DNA of 64,000 nt from Bacteroidota bacterium (lineage in GTDB: Bacteria; Bacteroidota; Bacteroidia; Chitinophagales; Chitinophagaceae): positions 1,127,736-1,191,735 of the forward strand of contig VBAR01000001.1 of NCBI GenBank assembly GCA_005882315.1. Direction: 5' to 3'. Positions 18,877 to 28,703 of this stretch are shown here, piece after piece. Made by a program: the position numbers and the translations under genes. Numbering within the stretch: position 1 is the first letter of the stretch; each line of letters begins with the position of its first letter. The notes under the pieces are model-generated. The model ran no database searches, had not been told where the DNA came from, and saw only the letters and a program-made list of their open reading frames with translations.

Positions 18877-21800
18877 TTAACTAAACAAATACTCAACATC
18901 CTCTTTGGTAAGTGACTTCACAAATGTGGTATCGTCTGTAATGAGCTCCCTAGCCAGTGCCCGTTTCTTTTCCTGTAGCTGAATGATCTTGTCTTCAATA
19001 GTGTCCTTACATATCATTCGGTAGGCGAAAATATTTTTTGTTTGCCCGATACGGTGTGTTCGGTCAATAGCCTGTTGCTCTACAGCCGGGTTCCACCAGG
19101 GATCAACGATATATACATAATCAGCAGCGGTTAAGTTCAAACCCACACCCCCCGCTTTTAAAGAAATAAGAAATACTCTTTTCTCATCATCGTTCTGAAA
19201 ACTCTGGATCGCTTTTTCTCGATCCGGCGCCGTTGTGCTGCCGTCGAAGTATTCATATTTTATTCCCAGCTCTTCCAGTTTTTTTCTGATCAATGCCAGC
19301 ATCCCCAGAAATTGTGAAAAGATCAATGCCTTATGATCGCCGATATTTTCCACCAGCTCTCTTGCCAGCTCATCCAGTTTGATAGAATGATTTTCAAATT
19401 TTTCCTGCTCATTCAGTATCGCCGGTGAATCGCAGATCTGGCGCAACTTCATCAACCCTTGTAAAATGGTAAGCTGCGAACGATGAATGCCCTGTTCATT
19501 AATTGTTCCCAATATCTTGTCACGAAAATCGTTTCTGTAGGCATCATAAATGCTGCGTTGTTCATCTTCCATTTCACACCAGAGTATCATTTCCTGTTTT
19601 TCGGGTAAATCTTTTGCCACCTGCTCTTTTGTTCTTCTGAGAATAAAGGGATAGAGTAGTTTCTTCAGGTGAATTTTATATTCCACTTCACCGAGTTTAT
19701 CAATTGGTATAGCAAATTCCTGTTTGAAATATTCCATACTGCCCAACATACCAGGGTTCAGAAAATTCATCTGCGCATAAATATCAAAAGTGTTATTCTG
19801 CAATGGTGTACCACTCATGCACAGGCGATGCTTTGCATTCAGCAGGGTGGCTGCTTTAGTTACTTTGCTTGATGGATTCTTGATTGCCTGGCTTTCATCC
19901 AGTATCACATAATCCAACGGAATACTCACAAGCAGTTTTATATCACTTCGTAGCGTACCATAAGTTGTAATGACAATATCTTTCTCCATCATTTTTTCTC
20001 TGTCTCTTATACGCAATGGGCCATGATGGATATAATAAGTAAGTGAAGGGGTGAATTTTTTTATTTCATTTTCCCAGTTATAAATAAGTGTAGTTGGACA
20101 AACTACCAGTGCATTCATTTTTTTGTTTTCACTTTTATAATGCTCCAAAAAAGAAAGGGCCTGCACCGTTTTACCCAAACCCATATCATCTGCCAGTATG
20201 CCGCCCCAATTTACTTCAGTCAGGTAATTGAGCCATTGGTAACCTGCTAACTGGTAAGGCCGCAATATATCCTTCACACCTGCAGGTGGTTCAATAGGTG
20301 TGATATTATTATGTTGCCGCAGCTTCTCATATTTTTCTTCCAGCTTAAATATCAGTTCCGCTTCATCACGTTGGTCATACAGCTCATCAATTACACTTAC
20401 ATGATAGTGTGAAAGCTTCAATGAATTTGTTTTTCCTTCTCCTACCCGGAAAAGCAATGAATATTTTTTTATCCATTCTTCCGGTAATATGCCCAGTGTG
20501 CCATCGTCTAATTGTACAAACTGTTGCTTGTTGGCCAATGCTCTTTTCACCTCATCCACCGTTACATGCTGGTCGCCGAAAATAATATTCACTTTTGCAT
20601 CAAACCAATCTGTGTTGTTGCTGATAAATATCTGTGTTTTGGGTTTCGCCGTATTGAAACGGAAATTCTTTAGTGCTTCAAATCCATACACAGGAATTTT
20701 ATGCTCCTTCATTGCATCTACAAATAAAAAGAACCAGTTGTTGCGCAGTACATCTGTTCCTTTCAATACAAGGCTCTGGTTATCTTCATTAAAAACATAA
20801 TTGGAATGGAGATTCCTGAGTTTATCAATAAATGCATTTTCTGCTTCGCGGTTGCGTCGTACAATCAAAACCTTTTCTCCTTGTGATACGACGACTTCAT
20901 CCCTGTCCTTGGCCCGGGTTTCATAGCCCTTGTAAGTAAACATGGGTTGAAAAACGAGAAACTCTCCTTTCTCCTGTAAATACAATTTTGTTTCAGGCAC
21001 TCCTTCCTTCACTTCCTGTACTATAGATCTGTCAAAATCTACTTTGTATTCTCTTGCCAATGGCAATAAAAACTGGTTCAATGTTTTTGCCCAGTCTTCT
21101 GATGTCACAGTTATTTTTCCTTCAGGATGAAATTTGTCGATCTTCTCCACTACATCATGATGTTTCCATAAATGCAGTTGATTATTGTAGAGAAAAAATA
21201 ATGGGCATGGGCTTTCGTTATCTTCCAGGTCAAACTGTAATGTTCCTGTATCAATACGGCAGGAAACAGTATAGTGAGAATTTTTCTTTACAAAAAAATG
21301 CGGCGTAGCCAGGTCAGGAGATAAATGCAATTGTTCAAGGCTGCTTGTTTTAAAAGGCTTACCTTTATGTAAAATAAAAATGAGTTTATTCTCTGTTGAA
21401 TCCTCAATCAGTTTTTTCAACTTGGGAAAAAGATATTCCGTCATCAGCTCTTTCGTTTCTGCGGGCAGATCATCATCTTCATGGTGAATTATGTTTTCCC
21501 AGATGCCGGCGAACGGTGAATTACGGCTGATATATTTATCGATCTCCTGCTCCTGTAATTTTCTTACCAAGGAAAGCAAGATCTTATCTTGCTCATGGAT
21601 ACTATCTGTTTCCACGAATCGGGTTATATCCAACTTTTCTACTTTACCGGTGAATGCAGTTCCTGTATCATTCGATTCGCCTGTGATCAGATCAACTGTA
21701 AAAAAAGGATAGGTCTTTTTATTAAAGTTAAAAACAGCTCCAAATTTTTGTAAGATTTTTTCCTCCGGCTTTTCTTCAGCTACTGCCACTTCTTTTACAA

Positions 21801-22635
21801 CCGGCGGATCCATATAAGCGGGTCTTGGTGGCGCTATTACAGGTGTTACCCTTTTTATGGAAGTATCTAATACCCGCAGAAATGGTTTTCCTTCTTTATA
21901 AATAAATTCAAACTTACCTTTCAGATCATCTTTGAGTGAATAACCATACAACTCAAGCAACTTATTTTTTTCCTTATCCCAGTTACGGATACTATCAAAA
22001 TAATTGGCGCCGTAAGCCTGCAGCAATTGAAGAAAAACGATCAACTTGGGTAAACAGATCGGATGGTCTTCATCCACATAATCGCAACTGGTATCAAAAT
22101 TTCTTTCATCATTCTTGCGGATGATTACCGTAAGTGCTTCGCCATTTAATGTAACAGATGCTTTCACTGTTTCATTTTCTGCATATTCGATCTTTGCTTT
22201 ATGACTACGTAAGAACGTTTCTGCTTCCGCCATTGATTCCTGTGATGACAGCATCCTCAGGTTTTTCAGATCAATGGTTTTCATTTTTGCAACCGTATGC
22301 CGCTGATCGTATTTTTTATCTTCTGCCTGCAATTGGCCCCTGTCTATCATATCCTGCAATTGCAACAAAGATGCCGCTTCGTGCCGGCAGATATCACCCA
22401 GGTTATACGGACATGTACAACGAACCGAAAGTCCTTTCGGATCTTTTATCTTTTGAATATATACTTTATAAAAAGTGGAATAGATATCATCTTTCACCCG
22501 AAACACTGCAGAGCCAAACAAATCATCATACTCTGCAAGTTCAGCAAACCCGATTGCATGAATTTTTTTTCCGCGGCGGATCACTTCATCGGTGCCATGT
22601 GTGTAAACGTATTTTACAAGATGCGGTAGGGCCAA
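18877..22635 (-). CDS. SNF2-family DNA translocase with SWIM zinc finger
   Basis: The 1252-residue protein starts with a SWIM zinc finger (CTC at 73-75, C83, H85), followed by a roughly 700-residue linker rich in beta/alpha segments. The SNF2 ATPase core follows. Walker A is DDMGLGKTVQAL at about 815, the Walker B box is LDESQAIKNPSS at about 915 (DESQ), and then CMSGTPLQNN. The helicase C domain ends with LKAGGVGLNLTAADYV, DPWWNPAVEQQAIDR and HRIGQTKN. This is the bacterial SWIM-SNF2 (RapA-like) layout, expected to move on double-stranded DNA and remodel protein-DNA complexes; the target is unknown. A perfect -7 element lies 75 nt upstream. Confidence 0.94.
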   Translation of the reverse strand: MALPHLVKYVYTHGTDEVIRRGKKIHAIGFAELAEYDDLFGSAVFRVKDDIYSTFYKVYIQKIKDPKGLSVRCTCPYNLGDICRHEAASLLQLQDMIDRGQLQAEDKKYDQRHTVAKMKTIDLKNLRMLSSQESMAEAETFLRSHKAKIEYAENETVKASVTLNGEALTVIIRKNDERNFDTSCDYVDEDHPICLPKLIVFLQLLQAYGANYFDSIRNWDKEKNKLLELYGYSLKDDLKGKFEFIYKEGKPFLRVLDTSIKRVTPVIAPPRPAYMDPPVVKEVAVAEEKPEEKILQKFGAVFNFNKKTYPFFTVDLITGESNDTGTAFTGKVEKLDITRFVETDSIHEQDKILLSLVRKLQEQEIDKYISRNSPFAGIWENIIHHEDDDLPAETKELMTEYLFPKLKKLIEDSTENKLIFILHKGKPFKTSSLEQLHLSPDLATPHFFVKKNSHYTVSCRIDTGTLQFDLEDNESPCPLFFLYNNQLHLWKHHDVVEKIDKFHPEGKITVTSEDWAKTLNQFLLPLAREYKVDFDRSIVQEVKEGVPETKLYLQEKGEFLVFQPMFTYKGYETRAKDRDEVVVSQGEKVLIVRRNREAENAFIDKLRNLHSNYVFNEDNQSLVLKGTDVLRNNWFFLFVDAMKEHKIPVYGFEALKNFRFNTAKPKTQIFISNNTDWFDAKVNIIFGDQHVTVDEVKRALANKQQFVQLDDGTLGILPEEWIKKYSLLFRVGEGKTNSLKLSHYHVSVIDELYDQRDEAELIFKLEEKYEKLRQHNNITPIEPPAGVKDILRPYQLAGYQWLNYLTEVNWGGILADDMGLGKTVQALSFLEHYKSENKKMNALVVCPTTLIYNWENEIKKFTPSLTYYIHHGPLRIRDREKMMEKDIVITTYGTLRSDIKLLVSIPLDYVILDESQAIKNPSSKVTKAATLLNAKHRLCMSGTPLQNNTFDIYAQMNFLNPGMLGSMEYFKQEFAIPIDKLGEVEYKIHLKKLLYPFILRRTKEQVAKDLPEKQEMILWCEMEDEQRSIYDAYRNDFRDKILGTINEQGIHRSQLTILQGLMKLRQICDSPAILNEQEKFENHSIKLDELARELVENIGDHKALIFSQFLGMLALIRKKLEELGIKYEYFDGSTTAPDREKAIQSFQNDDEKRVFLISLKAGGVGLNLTAADYVYIVDPWWNPAVEQQAIDRTHRIGQTKNIFAYRMICKDTIEDKIIQLQEKKRALARELITDDTTFVKSLTKEDVEYLFS

Positions 22636-22710
22636 AACGATTTAGTATTTAAGGTTTTGATTGAAGATTTTAAAACACATTTTCACTTCAATCATGAAAA
22701 GGGTAACCGA

Positions 22711-22718
22711 CAAATATA
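22711..22718 (-). promoter_or_regulatory. Promoter -7 element TATATTTG of the SNF2 gene
   Basis: Perfect TAnnTTTG on the minus strand, 75 nt before the start codon at 22635, implying an untranslated leader of roughly 70 nt. No matching -33 TTG was found. Confidence 0.4.
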
Positions 22719-22854
22719 GGGGAATGAAAAGCGGATTTCCTGAGAAAACGGAAGAAATAAAAAATAATTTTTTATCAGTATTTCAGTGAGAGAATTTCTT
22801 TAACTTGTATGCTTTTTTTGGCTCAACTCCGATATCTTTTTTGTTTTAATAAGA

Positions 22855-23586
22855 TCATTTCACTGCCAGCTTACCTTCTTTATAAATCGGTAAAACATTA
22901 GCCCCATCAGCAGTAAGGCAATAGCGTATATCTTTTTCTAAACCAAAGCCCATGAGACGATGATAATGTGAGGCTTCATTTTGTTTCATAAACTCAAACA
23001 AATCTTTTTCCCCGCTTTTATATAAAGCTTCTGCCATGTGTGATGAATCGCAATTAATAATAAAGTGTTTTCTTATTCTTGAAATTACTGCGCCTGCAAA
23101 CAAACTGTCTTCGAGATTCACTTTGTCTTTCCATGCAGCACATCCGAGAATTACGTTTTGTTTCATTTCAACCAGGTAATCGCAAACTGCTGAAAGATTC
23201 ACAAATGCTCCGGTGATAATTCCATGTGCATTTTTATCCAATGCCATTTGTAAAAGTCTTGTTCCATTAGTGGTGGTAAGCACCAGGGTTTTGTTTCCGA
23301 TAAAATCAGTTGGATATTCAAACGGAGAGTTGCCATGTTTCAGGCCTTCGGCTACTTTACCATCTCTCTCACCGGCAGTGATGCCGTCAATCTGTTTACC
23401 GAGTTCAATGCAGCGGCTTACACTGTCCACCGGTATTACACATTTTGCACCGTTGTTCAATGCTGTTGCAATTGTAGATGTTGCCCGTAAAATATCAATG
23501 ATCACGACAATGCTGTTGCTCACATCATATAAATGCAAAAGGGCTGGAGAAAGACAGGTGTGCAATGAAGGTTTGGTTTCACTCAT
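22855..23586 (-). CDS. comB: 2-phosphosulfolactate phosphatase family protein
   Basis: ComB removes phosphate from 2-phosphosulfolactate. In methanogens this is the second step of coenzyme M synthesis; bacteria with it are thought to make sulfolactate. The 243 residues match the family: IVVIIDILRATSTIATALNNG near the N-terminus, ITAGERDGKVAEGLKHGNSP, LVLTTTNGTRLL, and a C-terminal segment FGLEKDIRYCLTAD. I chose the ATG at 23586 because a longer form would overlap the upstream SRPBCC gene; the gap is then 26 nt. No comA or comC homologue is in the window, so the pathway is unproven here. Confidence 0.85.
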   Translation of the reverse strand: MSETKPSLHTCLSPALLHLYDVSNSIVVIIDILRATSTIATALNNGAKCVIPVDSVSRCIELGKQIDGITAGERDGKVAEGLKHGNSPFEYPTDFIGNKTLVLTTTNGTRLLQMALDKNAHGIITGAFVNLSAVCDYLVEMKQNVILGCAAWKDKVNLEDSLFAGAVISRIRKHFIINCDSSHMAEALYKSGEKDLFEFMKQNEASHYHRLMGFGLEKDIRYCLTADGANVLPIYKEGKLAVK

Positions 23587-23612
23587 CCGGCAAATATAAA
23601 CATCATCCTGTG

Positions 23613-24095
23613 TTAATAATTGGTTTGGAGCAATGCTTTCCATTTCTCTCCTGTCGCATACTGCTTGATCACATCATTACGCAAACGGATGAGTTTTTCA
23701 ATATAAGGAGTGAGGTAAAGTTTATTTACGATCTTACCTAATACGCCATAAGGTGTTTCAAAATGAAGAATATCGATCACAATCGTTCCGTTCTCCGTAG
23801 GTTTAAAATAATGTTCGTGTTCAAATGATTTGAAATCGCCGCGGATCATTTTATCGGTAAATTTTTCAAAGGGCTCCATCTCGGTGATCTTGGAAGTAAA
23901 GAACCGGGTTTTAAAAAGATGCTTTGCTTTCCAGGTTACTGTTTCATCTTTTTTAATAAGCCCTGAGGTAGTTCCACCCACGGCTACTTCACCTGTTTTT
24001 TGCATAGAAAGTTTATGCAGGGTAATGCTGCGGCTCAGGTCAAACACTCTTTTTACAGGGGCAGGAATAAATGTTGTAAGATGTATAGTTGGCAT
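23613..24095 (-). CDS. SRPBCC-superfamily protein
   Basis: The 160-residue protein starts with IHLTTFIPAPVKRVFDLSRSI, typical of the START/Bet v1-like SRPBCC fold, and ends with the long C-terminal helix (LYLTPYIEKLIRLRNDVIKQYA). The middle has the alternating strand pattern TWKAKHLFKTRFFTSKIT. Such proteins bind hydrophobic ligands in a deep cavity; the ligand is unknown. It lies between gcvT (89 nt upstream) and comB (26 nt downstream) on the same strand and probably shares a transcript with comB. Confidence 0.8.
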   Translation of the reverse strand: MPTIHLTTFIPAPVKRVFDLSRSITLHKLSMQKTGEVAVGGTTSGLIKKDETVTWKAKHLFKTRFFTSKITEMEPFEKFTDKMIRGDFKSFEHEHYFKPTENGTIVIDILHFETPYGVLGKIVNKLYLTPYIEKLIRLRNDVIKQYATGEKWKALLQTNY

Positions 24096-24184
24096 TGGCG
24101 AAAACTTTCAATCGTAATAAGTTGTTTTCAAGCAGCATGTATTATGCCATTGTGTTTTCGGGACGAAATTAAAAACCAAACAAA

Positions 24185-25270
24185 CTATTCAAAAGGTATT
24201 TTCACCACTTTAGCCTGCAGCAATTTATCTCTTACCTTAATGAATATTTTCATATCAATTGCCGAATAGGCGATTCGTACATAACCAAGACCAACCGCTT
24301 TTCCGAGGCTTGGTGATTGTGTGCCGGAAGTTACCTGTCCTATTACTTCACCCAAAAAAGATTTGATCTCGTATCCGTGCCGTGGTATTCCTTTTTCCAC
24401 CATTTCAAAGCCCACCAGTTTACGCTGCACACCGTCTGCTTTTTGCTTTTCAAATTGTGTCTTTGATGTAAAGTCTTTACTGAATTTGGTGATCCATCCC
24501 AACCCTGCCTCTAATGGCGAAGTAGTATCATCAATATCGTTTCCATAAAGACAGAAACCCATTTCGAGTCTTAATGTATCTCGGGCACCCAAACCAATTG
24601 GTTTTAATCCCTGCGGTCCGCCGATTTCAAAAATAGCATCCCATATTTTATCAGCAGCTCCGTCTTTATCTTCAAAATATATTTCAACACCGCCGGCTCC
24701 TGTATAGCCTGTTGCGCTGATGACCACATTATCTACTCCGGCAAATTTTCCTTTTACAAAAGTGTAATACTTCAGGTTTAGAATATCAATTTCAGTAAGC
24801 GGCTGCAATATCTTGGTCGCATTAGGACCCTGTATTGCAAGCAAACATGTTTTATCAGAGATATTATGCATCTCTGCTTTTTTTGCATTGTGTTTGCTTA
24901 TCCATTTCCAATCTTTTTCAATATTTCCTGCATTTACCACAAGCATGTACACTTTGTTCTCCTCAATGCAATAAACAAGCAGATCATCTACAATTCCGCC
25001 ATTTTCGTTAGGCAGGCAACTATATTGTGCTTTTCCAGCGGTAAGTTTTGAAGCGTCATTGCTTGTTACCCGTTGTATCAAATCCAGTGCATGTTCACCT
25101 TTCAGGATAAATTCACCCATATGACTCACATCAAATACACCGGCGTTTTTCCGTACTGCAGCATGTTCGTCGTTGATGCCCGTATAGCTGATGGGCATAT
25201 TATATCCAGCAAACTCAGCCATTTTAGCGCCGAGTGCAATATGTTTTTGTGTAAAGGGAGTATTCTTCAT
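24185..25270 (-). CDS. gcvT: Glycine cleavage system T protein (aminomethyltransferase)
   Basis: GcvT takes the aminomethyl group from lipoylated H protein and, with tetrahydrofolate, gives 5,10-methylene-THF and ammonia. The 361 residues have the usual start [20 protein letters not shown] and the folate-binding region [14 protein letters not shown] (Asp in DVSHMG is the conserved catalytic residue). They also have [48 protein letters not shown] and the C-terminal barrel with [17 protein letters not shown]. No gcvH or gcvP is nearby, common in this phylum. A -7 element lies 32 nt upstream. Confidence 0.96.
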   Translation of the reverse strand: MKNTPFTQKHIALGAKMAEFAGYNMPISYTGINDEHAAVRKNAGVFDVSHMGEFILKGEHALDLIQRVTSNDASKLTAGKAQYSCLPNENGGIVDDLLVYCIEENKVYMLVVNAGNIEKDWKWISKHNAKKAEMHNISDKTCLLAIQGPNATKILQPLTEIDILNLKYYTFVKGKFAGVDNVVISATGYTGAGGVEIYFEDKDGAADKIWDAIFEIGGPQGLKPIGLGARDTLRLEMGFCLYGNDIDDTTSPLEAGLGWITKFSKDFTSKTQFEKQKADGVQRKLVGFEMVEKGIPRHGYEIKSFLGEVIGQVTSGTQSPSLGKAVGLGYVRIAYSAIDMKIFIKVRDKLLQAKVVKIPFE

Positions 25271-25302
25271 GAAGGCGATTTGACTGCTTTATGTATCCGC
25301 GG

Positions 25303-25310
25303 CAAAAATA
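25303..25310 (-). promoter_or_regulatory. Promoter -7 element TATTTTTG of gcvT
   Basis: Matches TAnnTTTG on the minus strand, 32 nt before the ATG at 25270 and just past the terminator of the preceding gene. No glycine riboswitch-like structure can fit in this short leader. Confidence 0.4.
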
Positions 25311-25330
25311 ACGGTTGCTGTCTATCTTAA

Positions 25331-25360
25331 AAATAAAAAACCCCGACACTTCGGTCGGGG
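25331..25360 (-). terminator. Rho-independent terminator after the PspC gene
   Basis: CCCCGACC-GAAG-TGTCGGGG-type hairpin read on the minus strand, followed by a run of T (TTTTTTATTTTT). It lies 30 nt after the stop of the PspC-domain gene. Confidence 0.9.
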
Positions 25361-25389
25361 TAGTGAAATACTTTTGATTATACTGTCGA

Positions 25390-27609
25390 TTAGTTGAAAA
25401 AGCTCTCAAGCGATAAAAGCGAAAATGTTTTTCCGGAAGAAGCGGCTTCACCATCAGCTTCATTATCTTTTTCCAGTTTTGTAGTTACTTTCCCGGTATC
25501 GGGTTTTGCTTTTTTCTGTTCATCTATCTGTTTTAATCTTTCTTTTAATTGTCTTTCTTCTTGGTTTAATGAATTTGTGTCCTTTCTGTCATCATACCTG
25601 TAATTGTTATGATCTGAAACCGGCGTGCCGTCAGCATTTTTCAATTCACCATTCTCCCCCATTACATAATCAACATTACTGCTCCATGGAAATCCTCTAT
25701 AATTGTTAAACTCAAAGTCTGCATCATTATTTCTCCAGTTACGGCCTCTCCTGATTTTTACATTCATGGGGTTTAACTTGTATTTTACTGTCTCATCAAA
25801 CCGGATACGTCTTCCTACCGGAATTTCAATCCGGATCTCAATCCGCTGTCCACGATACTTACTGTTTTTATCAATAGCAAAGCCGTTTCCTAGATCAAGT
25901 ATGCTGTCTTTATAGGAATATTTATACTGGATTTTTTCTGCTCTTCTTCTTGCTTCACTTTCTGTACGGCCCTGGCTCACTTTATTTACAAACACATGAT
26001 AATTGGCATCTGTGCTTTTATCTACTGTAAAACGAACCCAGGATAAACGCATCGTATCGGAAGAAACATTCCAACCATCCCAATCGCCTTCTGTCCACCA
26101 GAAGCTGTTGTTAAAAACAAGTTCGGGTTCTGATACAATCAGTGTCATTCTTCCATTAACAGGTTGAGTGTTCATGGAAACTGTTTCGCTTATTGAAGAG
26201 CTATCACTAAAATCTCTTGAAATGCTTGAGCCAAGTAATGCTACTGATATCCAACCCAAGGTCCATAAGCCAGCAAATGTCCATCCCAGATAACTACTCT
26301 TTGATTTTACTCCAATTATTCTCCTGATGATCCAGATAAGAAACAAAATCAATGGAACTCCGAGGAATAAAATCAATGTACCCCATGCGTATACCTGCTG
26401 CCAGTTGCTGGTCCATAAATAATTATTGATCGGCCACCAGGCCACACCACCAAATATGAGTGAGATAAGTGCTACAAACAGTGCAAATGCTATTGTTCCC
26501 GCAATAAATAAAAAGAATGCTTTAAAGATCACACCAATTGCATGACCTAATCCTGAACGCACCGGCCGGGAAGCTTCTCTTACTTCTGATGCAAATGCTT
26601 TACCTCTTGTATTTGAAAATTCTTTTGCCTTATCTCCCATTCTTTGTGCTGCCTCTTTCACTTCACCGCTCCAGTCTTTCACTTTATCTTTCATTGTGCC
26701 CATTCCTTCCTGCACATTTTGCTTGATCGTATTCACATCTACTTTTTCGCCACGCATTTCCATTTTCTCGTAAGGACTTCTTGCTTCAGGCAATACAGCC
26801 CATAAGACTATATAGATAAGAACAAATGTTCCAGTAAGTGAGCCTGAAAGAATATCCCATTCGAACCCATTATTAAAAGGGCCATCAAATATCCCAAAAA
26901 TCGAACTCAGAATAATTGGTGCTAAAAAGATCAACCGGATCTTCCAAACATCAATATCAAAATAAGCGGATAAACCACCGGCTACACCACCGATAACTTT
27001 ACTTTCGGGATTACGAAACAATCTTTTACCACCATACACATCCAGGTCTTTTGGAGGTAAAATAATCCACAAAATTATATATAATAAAAATCCAAGACCA
27101 AATCCACCAAATGTTATGATAGCAAAAAGTATTCTTACGATCGCCGGGTCAATATTCATATAATTGGCTAAGCCACTACATACACCACCGATAAACTTAT
27201 CACTTGAATCGCGGTATAATTTTTTCTTGCCAGACTTTGTACTTGATTGTTGAGATTGCGGTTGTGGCTGACTTTGTGATTCAGTTCCGGCAAAAGATTG
27301 TGAAGCTGCTGCTGCAGAAGCAGTAGCTTTTTTCTCTTGCAAATCTTCCGCTTCAAAATCCTGCGGACGTCCCATGCTTATAGATATCTCTTCCACATCT
27401 GCATCGGTAATGCAGGAAGCACCTTTGCGAACTTTTTCATTCATCAGTTCGGCAATGCGGCTTTCGATATCATTGATGATCTCGTCACGGCCTTCTTCGT
27501 GAGCAAAATATTTTCGCAGGCTTTCAATATAGGCCTGCAGGTTTTCATACGCAGAATCTTCTATCGGTATCACCCGGCCGCTGAGGTTTATATTTAAAAT
27601 CTTTTTCAT
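25390..27609 (-). CDS. PspC-domain membrane protein with two PspC modules
   Basis: The 739-residue protein has a cytoplasmic N-terminal region (1-90) resembling small helical domains that precede PspC in Bacteroidota, then a Gln/Ser-rich linker. Two PspC modules follow, each with the GG(V)xxGLAxY-type motif and a membrane segment: KFIGGVCSGLANYMNIDP at about 140 and KVIGGVAGGLSAYFDIDV at about 207. Further membrane helices lie at about 365-460, and the C-terminal half is soluble. PspC family members sense or respond to envelope stress. It is preceded by a PadR regulator (29 nt), a common Bacteroidota pairing, so PadR is the likely repressor. A strong terminator follows. Confidence 0.88.
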   Translation of the reverse strand: MKKILNINLSGRVIPIEDSAYENLQAYIESLRKYFAHEEGRDEIINDIESRIAELMNEKVRKGASCITDADVEEISISMGRPQDFEAEDLQEKKATASAAAASQSFAGTESQSQPQPQSQQSSTKSGKKKLYRDSSDKFIGGVCSGLANYMNIDPAIVRILFAIITFGGFGLGFLLYIILWIILPPKDLDVYGGKRLFRNPESKVIGGVAGGLSAYFDIDVWKIRLIFLAPIILSSIFGIFDGPFNNGFEWDILSGSLTGTFVLIYIVLWAVLPEARSPYEKMEMRGEKVDVNTIKQNVQEGMGTMKDKVKDWSGEVKEAAQRMGDKAKEFSNTRGKAFASEVREASRPVRSGLGHAIGVIFKAFFLFIAGTIAFALFVALISLIFGGVAWWPINNYLWTSNWQQVYAWGTLILFLGVPLILFLIWIIRRIIGVKSKSSYLGWTFAGLWTLGWISVALLGSSISRDFSDSSSISETVSMNTQPVNGRMTLIVSEPELVFNNSFWWTEGDWDGWNVSSDTMRLSWVRFTVDKSTDANYHVFVNKVSQGRTESEARRRAEKIQYKYSYKDSILDLGNGFAIDKNSKYRGQRIEIRIEIPVGRRIRFDETVKYKLNPMNVKIRRGRNWRNNDADFEFNNYRGFPWSSNVDYVMGENGELKNADGTPVSDHNNYRYDDRKDTNSLNQEERQLKERLKQIDEQKKAKPDTGKVTTKLEKDNEADGEAASSGKTFSLLSLESFFN

Positions 27610-27638
27610 ATCAGAATTATTAGTTTGGCAGTAGTAGT

Positions 27639-27983
27639 TTATTTGTTCAGGTCTTCGGTTTTATTAGCTAATGCATTTACAGCATTTGATAATTCATTCC
27701 AGGTTTGCTCCAGTTCTTTATAAAATGCTTCGCCTTTTTCTGTCAGCATAAAATATTTCCGCGGAGGACCTGAATTGCTTTCTACCCAACGGTACGATAG
27801 CATCTCAGAATTTTTCAAACGGGTAAGTAGCGGATAGAGAGTACCCTCAAGAATCTGCAAGTTACAGCCCCGCATCTCATCTACAATATCACTGGGGTAG
27901 GCTTCGCCCCTGCGAATGATAGATAAGATACAAAACTCCAGTATACCTTTCCGCATCTGGCTCTGTGTGTTTTCAATATTCAT
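27639..27983 (-). CDS. PadR-family transcriptional regulator
   Basis: The 114 residues form the PadR winged helix: MRKGILEFCILSIIRRGEAYPSDIVDEM, then LQILEGTLYPLLTRLKNSEMLSYRWVES, and the wing segment PPRKYFMLTEKGEAFYKEL. PadR proteins repress stress or transporter genes and release DNA on ligand binding. It lies directly before the PspC gene and probably controls it together with itself. The DUF4440 gene upstream (46-nt gap) may share the transcript. Operator sites cannot be named by eye. Confidence 0.92.
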   Translation of the reverse strand: MNIENTQSQMRKGILEFCILSIIRRGEAYPSDIVDEMRGCNLQILEGTLYPLLTRLKNSEMLSYRWVESNSGPPRKYFMLTEKGEAFYKELEQTWNELSNAVNALANKTEDLNK

Positions 27984-28029
27984 AAATCCTCATTTTCTTA
28001 TTATAGTTGCTTGTTTCGGTCGTTGATGT

Positions 28030-28530
28030 TTAGTGATCATAACTTACCACTCTTGATATTTTCCATTTCCCTTCTTTATATAACCATATATGAACAAACT
28101 TAAATGTGCCGCAATCCTGTTTGCCTTTTTCTGTATGGCAAAAACGGTGTTGTCCGATCTGCATGGCGCCATATCCGGGTACAGGGTAAACTTCCAAACT
28201 TCCCGGGATCAAATCTCTTGTCAGATCATTACCTGGTTGTGCTGTTGATCGTATAAAACTGATGGTTTGTTCAAAACCACTAAGACCTCCTTTATCGTGA
28301 AAAAATTCAAGATCTTTTGTAAAGAACTCTTTGAACAAACCGGTATCTCTTTTATTAAATGCATTAAAAAGAATGCTGTCCATCTTTTTAATTTCATTAA
28401 ACAGCTCAGTGCCAGTTTTAAGACTTAGTGCCAGTTGTGCATTTGACAAATTGAACCCTGCCATCATTATTAAAGCTGCAATCATTGTTGCTGCTATAAT
28501 TAGTTTGAGAAAAGGTGTTTTAGGATTCAT
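28030..28530 (-). CDS. DUF4440 / NTF2-like exported protein
   Basis: The 166-residue protein has an N-terminal hydrophobic segment (LIIAATMIAALIMMAGFNLSNA) that is a signal peptide or anchor. An NTF2-like domain of the DUF4440 type follows: LFNEIKKMDSILFNAFNKRD, LFKEFFTKDLEFFHDKGGLS, and the final strand FVHIWLYKEGKWKISRVVSYDH. NTF2-like folds are small ligand-binding or enzyme domains; no catalytic residues can be named. It heads the cluster DUF4440-PadR-PspC and has a good promoter at 28547-28579. Confidence 0.82.
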   Translation of the reverse strand: MNPKTPFLKLIIAATMIAALIMMAGFNLSNAQLALSLKTGTELFNEIKKMDSILFNAFNKRDTGLFKEFFTKDLEFFHDKGGLSGFEQTISFIRSTAQPGNDLTRDLIPGSLEVYPVPGYGAMQIGQHRFCHTEKGKQDCGTFKFVHIWLYKEGKWKISRVVSYDH

Positions 28531-28546
28531 TTTTTTGATTCTGAAC

Positions 28547-28579
28547 CAAAGATAGGGTGATGATTGGTACTATGCAAAA
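28547..28579 (-). promoter_or_regulatory. Promoter of the DUF4440-PadR-PspC cluster
   Basis: On the minus strand TTTTG (28575-28579) is followed by 20 nt and then TATCTTTG (28547-28554), a close match to the phylum consensus. The element ends 16 nt before the ATG at 28530. Confidence 0.65.
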
Positions 28580-28703
28580 CAAAGTACTTGTTTTTTTATA
28601 AAATACCCTTTTTTATGATAAAAGGTCAAAAAAATGGATGAAATTCGCGGCCTAACATCTGAAACGAAAGAAATAGGCGTTTCATAAATGCTTTTACATC
28701 TTA

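Noticed and set aside
22158-22652. 164-residue plus-strand reading frame over the start of the SNF2 gene
   Set aside because: It is antisense to the SWIM zinc-finger region and shows no protein-like motif.
24185-25310. Glycine riboswitch for gcvT
   Set aside because: The distance from the -7 element to the ATG is only about 32 nt, too short for the aptamer.
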